This document shows, piece after piece, positions 7,020-14,033 of a DNA stretch of 21,635 bases; position 1 is the stretch's first letter; each line of letters begins with the position of its first letter. The notes under the pieces were generated by a model, which was given only the letters and a program-made list of their open reading frames with translations, had not been told where the DNA came from and ran no database searches. Made by a program: the position numbers and the translations under genes. This DNA comes from Chromatocurvus sp046260765 (lineage in GTDB: Bacteria; Pseudomonadota; Gammaproteobacteria; Pseudomonadales; Halieaceae), in assembly GCA_046260765.1 (NCBI GenBank), contig JBHEOO010000048.1:1-21635 (forward strand), written 5' to 3'.

Positions 7020-9098
7020 ATGTACAGTTCTGATTTATACGGCGCACTTTTCGCTGCTCTGCTTGTGCCCTCGGTATGTGCTCAGGAAATAGAGGAGCTT
7101 ATCGTCTCAGCGCGACATGATGCGCGGACGATTGAAGTGACAGAAGCAATGAGTATTTCGCCGGATGCGGCGCAATTACTGCGTCATGCACCGGGCGCCA
7201 ACGTTGCGACAAATGGACCGATAACCGGTATCCCGCAGTATCGCGGCCTTTTTGGTCCGCGCATCGCCGTGTCCCTCGATGGCAGCCTGCTGGCGCCTGC
7301 GGGACCAAACTGGATGGATCCACCCCTTTCTTATGCAGTGACAGCACAGCTGGAGGCCCTGGAGATCTATCGGGGCATCGCACCGGTCAGCGTCGCACAG
7401 GAATCGATTGGCGGCGCTATAGACGCGAAAACGCGGCGCATGGACTTTGGCTCCAGCGGAGATTTCGCTGTGGATGGGCGACTGGTCGGCAGCGCACAAT
7501 CAGCGAATTCTGGCTATCAGCTGGATGCGGATATTCAGGCTGCCAATGACAGCCAGCGATTTAAACTCGCGGCGATGCGCCAACAGGGTGAGGATGCCGC
7601 GTTTCCCGGCGGCAAGGTTCGACCTGGCGGTTATGAGCGGGAGCGCTATGATCTGGGCTATGGCGTGCGCTGGGGCGATCACAGCCTCCAGTTCGACTAC
7701 GGCCGCAACGAGACGGGCAGCGCGGGCACGCCTGCGCTCGCCATGGATATCGACTATTTCGAGGGTGATCTTTACCAGCTGACGTATCGTCACGATCCCG
7801 ACGACGGTCTGGAACTGCTGGCGTCGATCTATGCGAGCGATCTGGACCACGGCATGACCAACTACGGGCTGCGACCTGCGCCTGTGGATCCAGCCTCCTG
7901 GCGTCAGAATATCGCCAGCACCCACAATCTGGGTTTCAAGCTTCAGGCGACGTCATCGGATGACACGGGTATCTGGATCGCTGGCGTTGATGGTTTCAGT
8001 GAAGAGCATGACTCCACTATTGATAATCCCAACAACCCCATGTTCTTCGTGCTGAACTTCAATGCCGTCAAACGCCGTGTTCTGGGCATCTATCTGGAGC
8101 GAGAACAGGCCCTCGGGGACAGGCTGCGTGTCGATCTGGGACTGCGCGTCAATCGCATAGACGCCGACGCGGGCGGGGTTGACGGCACGCCGGCAATGAT
8201 GATGCCGCCGGCACGGACGCTGCGGGATGCCTTCAACAGCGCCGACCGTGACCAGACGGATACGAATGTTGACCTGGTCGCCAAACTGAACTACCGGCTG
8301 AACGACGATGTTTCTCTCTATGCAGGAGTTGCGCAAAAGCAACGCGCACCGAGCTATCAGGAGCGCTACCTCTGGCTGCCCCTCGAAGCGACCAGCGGTC
8401 TGGCAGACAGGCAGGTCTATATCGGAGACATCAATCTCGACTCGGAGAGGGCGCTCAAACTGGAGCTTGGCGCCGATCTCACGAGCAGCCGGCTGAGCCT
8501 GCACCCACGGCTGTTCTACTATCGCATCGACGACTACATTCAGGGCGTCATCCTGCCGGGCAACCACCCGGCAACAATGATGGTGCGCATGATGAACCTG
8601 ACAGGCGGTGGCAATCGCGCTGATCCGCTGCAATTCAGCAACGTTGAGGCAGAACTGTACGGTTTTGATATGGACTGGGCCTGGGCTGTGTCAGACCAGG
8701 TCGAGGTGTCGGGGCTTGTCAATTACGTTCGCGGCAAGCGACGGGACATTGATGATAGTCTTTATCGTATTGCACCACCCAATATGACGCTTCGACTGGG
8801 CTATAACGCAGGGAGCTGGAACGCGATGATCGAAACCATCGTCTATGCATCCCAGGACAATGTCAGTGAAACGAACCGGGAGGAGACCTCAGCAGGTTAC
8901 GCAAGCGTAAACCTGGCGAGTACCTGGAACGTCTCGCCGTCACTGCAGCTGGCTATCGGTGTCGACAATGTTCTGGATAGAAAGTACGCGCCGCACCTTG
9001 GGGGTTATAACCGGGTAATGAATCCCGACGTGGCTGTAGGAGAGCGGCTTCCCGCGATGGGCGCAAACCTGTTTGGCCGGATGGTCTATACTTTCTGA
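7020..9098 (+). CDS. TonB-dependent receptor, OprC-like (putative copper/metal)
   Basis: This 692-aa protein has a signal peptide (hydrophobic core to about residue 20, 'SVCA' cleavage), then a plug domain that begins at once (EIEELIVSARHD) and contains 'IPQYRGLFGPRIAVSLDGS' and 'LEALEIYRGIAPVSVAQESIGGAI'. The barrel ends in GANLFGRMVYTF with the terminal Phe required for outer-membrane assembly. The block APSYQERYLWLPLEATSGLA followed by 'YIGDINLDSERALKLELGAD' and 'YYRIDDYIQG' recalls the OprC-like receptor group. Met-rich patches (PAMMMPPA near residue 400; MMVRMMN near residue 521) and the DUF2946-like neighbour suggest copper or another soft metal, but this is inference. ATG 7020 follows GGGAGA; the upstream in-frame codons overlap the terminator T-run and are unlikely. 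Confidence 0.85.
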   Translation: MYSSDLYGALFAALLVPSVCAQEIEELIVSARHDARTIEVTEAMSISPDAAQLLRHAPGANVATNGPITGIPQYRGLFGPRIAVSLDGSLLAPAGPNWMDPPLSYAVTAQLEALEIYRGIAPVSVAQESIGGAIDAKTRRMDFGSSGDFAVDGRLVGSAQSANSGYQLDADIQAANDSQRFKLAAMRQQGEDAAFPGGKVRPGGYERERYDLGYGVRWGDHSLQFDYGRNETGSAGTPALAMDIDYFEGDLYQLTYRHDPDDGLELLASIYASDLDHGMTNYGLRPAPVDPASWRQNIASTHNLGFKLQATSSDDTGIWIAGVDGFSEEHDSTIDNPNNPMFFVLNFNAVKRRVLGIYLEREQALGDRLRVDLGLRVNRIDADAGGVDGTPAMMMPPARTLRDAFNSADRDQTDTNVDLVAKLNYRLNDDVSLYAGVAQKQRAPSYQERYLWLPLEATSGLADRQVYIGDINLDSERALKLELGADLTSSRLSLHPRLFYYRIDDYIQGVILPGNHPATMMVRMMNLTGGGNRADPLQFSNVEAELYGFDMDWAWAVSDQVEVSGLVNYVRGKRRDIDDSLYRIAPPNMTLRLGYNAGSWNAMIETIVYASQDNVSETNREETSAGYASVNLASTWNVSPSLQLAIGVDNVLDRKYAPHLGGYNRVMNPDVAVGERLPAMGANLFGRMVYTF

Positions 9099-9192
9099 CA
9101 CGTCGCGGTGGTCGCCGCTTATATTTTGCCATGCACGGCTGGCGACCACTGCCCTGAACATTACCGTCGGGCAATGGGAAGAAGCAAACAGC

Positions 9193-11667
9193 ATGCTGAA
9201 CCGCCACGTAATTATCCGCTTTTCTGCGATCGTACTGCTGGCACAGCTCGCGGCCCTGCAGGCGAGCGCCCAGTGGGTCAACCGCTACCCGAAGCTGGAG
9301 GACTTTGGCCACCACACCTACCTGGAGCAGCATGAACTGCCCATTCTCTCGCACGGCCCGGTCGATCCCGCGCCGGCGCCGGATGGCAGGACGCTGGCGT
9401 TCGCCGCACAGGGCTGGCTCTGGCTTATGGATCTGGAAACCCGCGAAGCTACCCGTCTGACCCGCGGCCCTGCCGTGGATGCGCGTCCACGTTGGTCACC
9501 CGACGGCAGCCGTCTGGCATTCGTGCGCGACAGCGGCAAGGACACCGCCATCGTGCTGCTCGACAGCGACGGCGGAAACGAGCAGGTCATCGATACACCG
9601 GCTATCGAGCTCGACCCGGAATTCTCCGCTGACGGCAGGTTCCTGTACTACACCAGCGGTGCAAACGGCAGCCTTGAACTCTGGCGGCGTAATCTCAAGG
9701 CGGGCACGGACGAGACGCTGACCGATCTAAGTCAGGTCGTGCGCAACGCCCGTCGGCTGCCCGGTGGCGAGGGCCTGCTCTACCTGCACGGCAGCGGCGC
9801 CCATCGCGTGCTTCGCGAGCGCGACTTCATCGCAGGCGATGACCGAATCGCGCATCCAGAAACACTTGCCTATCACCTGAGCGCCGACGTACATCCGGAA
9901 CTGCGACTGATCGTCTACAGTGCGCCCATCGACAATGACTACCACCTGTGGACCATGGATCTCGACGACTCCCGCGTCCGCCACCGGCTCACCGACGGTC
10001 ATCCCTATGCCACCACGCCGGCGTTCAGCGCAGACGGCGAGCACGTGTATTTCGTCGATCTCGATGAGCGCCGCCAGTTCCGCCTCATGCGCCTGCCCAC
10101 CCACGGCGGTACACCGGAGCAGGTAGAAATCAGCAAGTGGAACTATGGCGAACCAACCGGCACGCTGTCGTTGTCATTGACGGATGCTGATGCTGCACCC
10201 GTCACCGCAAGGGTCTCTATTCTCAGTGACGAAGGCCACCCCGTGGCCTTTTCCGGTGACGCTACCTATGTAGATCCGCAGACCGGACGCCATTACTTTT
10301 ATGTCGAGGACGAGGCTGAATTCACGCTGCCGGCGGGCACCTACAGCGTGCTCGCCGCCCGCGGGCCGATGTCGCGGATCGCCGAAACCGAAATCCGCGT
10401 GCGCGCGAACGACAGTGCCCGGGCCACCCTCGCCATTTCACAGGTCTGGGACGCGGCAGCGGCAGGCTATGTTTCGGCTGACCATCATGTGCATCTCAAC
10501 GGCGACGGCCATCATCGCGCTGACCACGAGCACGCACTGCGCCTGCTCGCCGGTGAAGCGCTGGATCACCTGGCGCCCATGTCCTGGAACCGCTGGGAGA
10601 GGCGCGTGGACCGCGGCATTCTCGGCCAGGAAACTAGTCGCAATGGCCACAGCGTTCAACAGGGCCAGGAGGTGCGTTCCCACTTCCACGGACATGTCGG
10701 CCTGCTGAATGTACACACCCCGTTTACACCCTGGTTCTTCGGACCGAATAATCCGACCCTGGGCGACCCGGACCGCAGCAACGGTGAAGTCTTTGAGTTT
10801 GCCGACCAGCACGGCGCGTTCGCCACCTATGTTCATCCCATCGGCTCCGATCGCGATCCCTTTACGCACCTGGAAGAGGGCCCGATTCCACTCGAGCTGA
10901 TTTCGGATGGCGTTCTCGCAGAGCGTATGGGCCTGGAACTCGTCTGTGCCTGGACCAGCCCGCTGGGCAACGCTGAAGTGTGGTACCGATTGCTCAACAT
11001 CGGCCGGCCAGTCGCCGCGATGTCCGGCACCGATGGCTGGGTGGATTTTCACCGAACGCCGGCCATGGGCACGGGCCGTGCCTATGTGCGAACCGGAACC
11101 CCGGACACTTCTGCGGCAGCCGTTGTCGAGGCCGCGGCAGCGGGTCGGAGCTTCCTGACTACCGGACCGGCGCTGCTGTTTCAATTGGACGATGGCGCGC
11201 GGCCCGGTGACGTCACCTCTTCGGGCCGTCGCGGCTGGAAGGCAACGCTTGTCAGTACGAGCGACATTGACGTGGTTGAGATTGTCGTCAACGGGAGAGT
11301 TGTCGAACGTCTCGATGGCGGTATTGCAGCCGGCGAAAGCCGGACGTACACCGGTGAAACAGAGCTGCCCGAAGGCGGCTGGATCGCAGCCCGCGCCTAC
11401 GCTGGCGAGCAACGCGAGAATTCATGGCCGACGATGCATGCACGTCCCTTTGCCCATTCGTCGCCGATCTGGATTACCGCGATCGGTTCGACAGAGTCTG
11501 GCGCGCGAGCGGCTGCCGCGGCGGACCTGATCCGGGCAATCGACGCGGCCGAGGCGCAGGCGCTGGAGGCCTATGGCGACGTCGAGATGCCGAGGCTTCG
11601 GGTGCGTTTCGATGCCGCTCGCGAGCGCCTGGCCGGTATGATTGCGTTACCGACAGCGCATGAATGA
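9193..11667 (+). CDS. Secreted TolB-like beta-propeller / CehA-McbA-type metallohydrolase
   Basis: This 824-aa protein has a signal peptide ending near 'LQASA' (residue 25). Residues of about 50-330 form PD40/TolB-like propeller repeats, e.g. RPRWSPDGSRLAFVRD and DPEFSADGRFLYYTSG. A beta-sandwich-like segment follows, then from about residue 425 a PHP-like domain: SADHHVHLNGDGHHRADHEH (H431, H432, H434, H439, H440), 'HFHGHVGLLNVHTPF', 'YVHPIG' and 'SGTDGW'. This matches CehA/McbA-family metallohydrolases, which include carbaryl hydrolases. The GGGAAGAA before ATG 9193 and the signal peptide fix the start; an in-frame extension to 9073 overlaps the receptor and is unlikely. It is 94 bp after the receptor, so co-transcription is possible. 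It probably acts in the periplasm on an unknown ester, amide or phosphoester. Confidence 0.85.
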   Translation: MLNRHVIIRFSAIVLLAQLAALQASAQWVNRYPKLEDFGHHTYLEQHELPILSHGPVDPAPAPDGRTLAFAAQGWLWLMDLETREATRLTRGPAVDARPRWSPDGSRLAFVRDSGKDTAIVLLDSDGGNEQVIDTPAIELDPEFSADGRFLYYTSGANGSLELWRRNLKAGTDETLTDLSQVVRNARRLPGGEGLLYLHGSGAHRVLRERDFIAGDDRIAHPETLAYHLSADVHPELRLIVYSAPIDNDYHLWTMDLDDSRVRHRLTDGHPYATTPAFSADGEHVYFVDLDERRQFRLMRLPTHGGTPEQVEISKWNYGEPTGTLSLSLTDADAAPVTARVSILSDEGHPVAFSGDATYVDPQTGRHYFYVEDEAEFTLPAGTYSVLAARGPMSRIAETEIRVRANDSARATLAISQVWDAAAAGYVSADHHVHLNGDGHHRADHEHALRLLAGEALDHLAPMSWNRWERRVDRGILGQETSRNGHSVQQGQEVRSHFHGHVGLLNVHTPFTPWFFGPNNPTLGDPDRSNGEVFEFADQHGAFATYVHPIGSDRDPFTHLEEGPIPLELISDGVLAERMGLELVCAWTSPLGNAEVWYRLLNIGRPVAAMSGTDGWVDFHRTPAMGTGRAYVRTGTPDTSAAAVVEAAAAGRSFLTTGPALLFQLDDGARPGDVTSSGRRGWKATLVSTSDIDVVEIVVNGRVVERLDGGIAAGESRTYTGETELPEGGWIAARAYAGEQRENSWPTMHARPFAHSSPIWITAIGSTESGARAAAAADLIRAIDAAEAQALEAYGDVEMPRLRVRFDAARERLAGMIALPTAHE

Positions 11668-11690
11668 ACCGCTGGCGCATGCGCGCCGGT

Positions 11691-11870
11691 ATGTCGATGC
11701 ACCTTGAGACAATAAAAATGCGCTTTGAGGTCATCACAAGCCCGGAGGTTGCAGGACGACTGGCCAGATTTTCCCGAGCATAATACTACGAGGCACTGAT
11801 CAAGAAAGGGTTTTCAGAACAGGAGGCGATGCAACTGGTGGTCGCGGTCGGGATTCCCAGCGACCGCTGA
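11691..11870 (+). pseudogene. Small conserved-type protein interrupted by one in-frame TAA
   Basis: From ATG 11691 (or ATG 11718) the frame reads ...MRFEVITSPEVAGRLARFSR-A, meets TAA at 11781-11783, and continues in the same frame as YYEALIKKGFSEQEAMQLVV plus AVGIP and a final TGA at 11868. The second half has a helix-rich pattern, 'YYEALIKKGFSEQEAM-LV', seen at the C-terminus of small uncharacterised bacterial proteins in which the tract would run through. The best reading is a gene of about 50-59 codons killed by a single nonsense change. Stop-codon readthrough or a sequencing error are alternatives. Function unknown. Confidence 0.5.
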
Positions 11871-12168
11871 CGTCTGAAGGGCAAATTAATGCCTCTGTCA
11901 GTGCTACCCGAAACTCGGCGAAATCTCCGCGGCAACGTTTCCTGGTTATAAAAATTAGAGGTCGCAGAGTTTAAAAGCGATAAGCAGCGTTTCTGTACGT
12001 GCAGGTAGGAGCGGGACAATGACGCTGGACCCCACGGCAGACGGCCCAAAGTGGTCCTGAAGATCCAACGGCCAAGAACAGTCACTAATAAGTTTGCGCC
12101 AGTAGCTACCACTTAAATATGATGGACACACGATCGAGGCCGTATTGAATCATGAACGCGTAACGCCC

Positions 12169-12210
12169 TATGTGTAGGTTCGCCCAAAATATGTGCAGTT
12201 TCGCCGAAAA
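12169..12210 (+). repeat. Two tandem 21-bp direct repeats plus a partial third
   Basis: Units at 12169-12189 and 12190-12210 share TATGTG-AG-TTCGCC-AAAA and differ at three positions. A partial third copy (ATGCGCAG then an A-run) begins at 12215. The exact 21-bp period is two helical turns. The 5' end, TGTGTAGGTTCGCCC, is compatible with IS21-family termini, which begin with TG and carry several internal repeats, but no transposase is present. Alternatively it is an operator for the gene at 12237. Confidence 0.65.
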
Positions 12211-12236
12211 ATAGATGCGCAGAAAAACGTAACAGA

Positions 12237-12875
12237 GTGAACCGGGAACACGCAGTGGAAAATCACCCAACTCGACGATATAGCCGCAATCACCAAAAAG
12301 CGATCAAGTTCATGCTTGTTTCCATGGTGCTTGGGGTGCTGCTGATATTTACCGGTATTGGCTGGATGGTGACCGCATTCAAACTTTCATCGACGAAAGA
12401 GCAATTTTTCAGCCGCGAGGTACCCATTCGGAATGAGGAATCAAACGCGGATTATCTGATGTCCAGAGTCGCCGCGCTGGAGCAGGAAGTCTCTATCTTG
12501 CAGGAAGAAAAGGCGAGTCTGGTACGGAATCGGATCCCGGATCTCAATCCACTGACCTTTGACGCCATCTTGCCCATCGGCCAGGCTTACCTCAAGAACA
12601 TCAGATTCACACAGACAGGCACTGAAAAGAACAGGAAGTTCGAGTACCTTGCCGTGCTACAGAACAATGGCCAGCTCAAAATCACACCCGATGTCGTCAT
12701 CCTCCTGTTCGATTCCCTGGGCGTTCAGGTCGGAATGGCGCAGCTGGCGGAAGATGATATCTTATCAGACGCGACGAATGATGAGCTGGAGGCAGGCGAA
12801 TCACGCTCTTACTTCAGTCAGATCAAGCTTGCCCGTGAACGCGATCCCGAATATTTTCACGTCGAAGTGAAGTGA
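12237..12875 (+). CDS. Membrane-anchored coiled-coil protein of unknown function
   Basis: This 212-aa protein has a basic cytoplasmic N-terminus (residues 1-24), one transmembrane helix at about 25-47 (FMLVSMVLGVLLIFTGIGWM), then a coiled-coil stretch at about 72-96 (MSRVAALEQEVSILQEEKAS). A C-terminal domain of beta character follows ('LKNIRFTQTG...FEYLAVLQNNGQ', 'DVVILLFDSLGVQVGMAQL', 'ESRSYFSQIKL'). That domain resembles extracytoplasmic immunoglobulin-like or FxLYD-type folds, with which I cannot align it securely. No family is recognised. GTG 12237 has a weak ribosome-binding context; GTG 12255 is an alternative. It lies 113 bp before the LPOR gene on the same strand, so shared transcription is possible but unproven. 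Confidence 0.7.
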   Translation: MNREHAVENHPTRRYSRNHQKAIKFMLVSMVLGVLLIFTGIGWMVTAFKLSSTKEQFFSREVPIRNEESNADYLMSRVAALEQEVSILQEEKASLVRNRIPDLNPLTFDAILPIGQAYLKNIRFTQTGTEKNRKFEYLAVLQNNGQLKITPDVVILLFDSLGVQVGMAQLAEDDILSDATNDELEAGESRSYFSQIKLARERDPEYFHVEVK

Positions 12876-12988
12876 GGGTCAGCCCAGCGTGTGAGCTCAT
12901 TAGCCGACAGCCAAAGTTTTCGCCTCGGCACTGATAAGCTTCGGACCTGGACATACCCTCCATAATCAAGAAGGAGACAGAACCTGCG

Positions 12989-13981
12989 ATGAGCGAAACG
13001 GAAGAAAACACCAAGGATGGGCGCGAGACCGCCGGGGAACACACAGTTATGGTCACGGGCGCCTCGTCGGGCGTCGGTCTGTATACAGCGAAGGCGCTCG
13101 CTGGACGCGGCTGGCACGTCGTCATGGCGTGCCGCGACCTCGACAAGGCGGCCCGGGCCGCCGACGGGGTGGGAATCCCGGAGGCGTCGCGAACGTTGCT
13201 TGCCCTCGACCTCGCGTCCCTCGACGATGTGCGTGCCTTCGTCGAGCGCTTCCGGAAAACCGGGCGTGCCCTTGACGCGCTGGTCGTAAATGCCGCGACC
13301 TACAAGCCCCGGCTCGAGGCCCCGGCGCGATCCGCGGACGGCTACGAGCTCAGCGTAGCGGTGAACCACCTTGGCCACTTTCTGCTCGTGCGTCTGCTAT
13401 TGCCTCTTCTCACAAAGCGACCGGGTGCGCGCCTGGTCACGCTCGGTACGGTGACTGCAAACTCCGAAGAATTCGGTGGCCGCGTTCCCATCCCGAAACC
13501 CGCCGATCTTGGCAATCTCGCGGGGTTGGCCGGCGGATTCCGAGAGCCGATCGCCATGATCGACGATGGCGATTTCCGACCTGGCAAGGCCTATAAGGAC
13601 TCCAAGCTCTGCAACATGATTACGAGCCGGGAACTGCACGGGCGGTACCATGACGAGACGGGCGTGGTTTTCTCCACGGTCTATCCTGGCTGTGTCGCCG
13701 ATACGGCCCTGTTCCGCGACACGCCGCCCCTGTTCCAGCGTCTGTTTCCGCTGTTCCAGAAGTACGTTACGAAAGGCTACGTAACTCAGGAACTCGCGGG
13801 TGAGCGCGTCGCCGACGTGGTGACGGAACCGGCCTTCGCGACCTCAGGGATGCACTGGAGCTGGGGCAACCGGCAACATGCAGGCCGCGAGGCTTTCTCG
13901 CAGCCGCTGTCAAAGCGCGCAACGGATCCGGAACTCGGGCGCCGGCTCTGGGAGTATAGTGAGCAGCTCGTGGGGCTCTGA
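12989..13981 (+). CDS. Light-dependent protochlorophyllide oxidoreductase (LPOR)
   Basis: This 330-aa short-chain dehydrogenase reduces the C17=C18 bond of protochlorophyllide with NADPH and light, giving chlorophyllide for (bacterio)chlorophyll synthesis. The NADPH motif TGASSGVG is at 23-30, NAA at 101-103 and the active pair Y202-K206 in AYKDSKLCNM. LPOR-specific blocks are LGTVTANSEEFGGRVPIPKP, YPGCVADTALFR (Cys235), 'FQKYVTKGYVTQELAGERVA' and HWSWGNRQHAGREAF, plus the C-terminal 'LSEKLVGL'-like SEQLVGL. These separate it from generic short-chain dehydrogenases. The length is normal. AAGGAG lies 12 bp before the ATG, a little far. LPOR is a cyanobacterial and plant enzyme known from a minority of proteobacterial phototrophs, where horizontal acquisition is proposed. 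No dark-operative genes (bchLNB) are in the window. Confidence 0.95.
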   Translation: MSETEENTKDGRETAGEHTVMVTGASSGVGLYTAKALAGRGWHVVMACRDLDKAARAADGVGIPEASRTLLALDLASLDDVRAFVERFRKTGRALDALVVNAATYKPRLEAPARSADGYELSVAVNHLGHFLLVRLLLPLLTKRPGARLVTLGTVTANSEEFGGRVPIPKPADLGNLAGLAGGFREPIAMIDDGDFRPGKAYKDSKLCNMITSRELHGRYHDETGVVFSTVYPGCVADTALFRDTPPLFQRLFPLFQKYVTKGYVTQELAGERVADVVTEPAFATSGMHWSWGNRQHAGREAFSQPLSKRATDPELGRRLWEYSEQLVGL

Positions 13982-13993
13982 GCAACCGGCATC

Positions 13994-14033
13994 CTGGAGT
14001 CTGGCGGGTAACGATCCCGCGTGCTTACTCCAG
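13994..14033. terminator. Large hairpin between convergent LPOR and amidase genes
   Basis: An outer stem CTGGAGT (13994-14000) pairs with ACTCCAG (14027-14033), and an inner stem GCGGG (14004-14008) pairs with CCCGC (14016-14020). It overlaps the last codons of the amidase. It lacks a T-run on either side, so termination would be weak or factor-assisted. The placement between convergent genes fits a bidirectional terminator. Confidence 0.45.

Larger units (their letters stand above)
11668..12236. other. Gene-poor interval of about 570 bp
   Basis: It holds a small GC hairpin (GGCGC-ATGC-GCGCC, 11674-11687, no T-run) after the metallohydrolase, a short frame broken by one stop (11691-11870), and tandem 21-bp repeats (12169-12210). 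The 109-codon minus-strand frame at 11786-12112 has no family resemblance and no start signal, so I do not call it. The stretch 11871-12168 shows no gene, RNA or repeat that I can support. Confidence 0.6.

Noticed and set aside
10438..11412. 324-codon minus-strand frame inside the metallohydrolase gene
   Set aside because: It is the antisense of a well-supported coding region with high G+C, and its translation shows no domain.
12889..12908. TGT...ACA palindrome-like PpsR site before LPOR
   Set aside because: The spacing is 14, not 12, and the half-sites do not extend symmetrically, so I do not call an operator.
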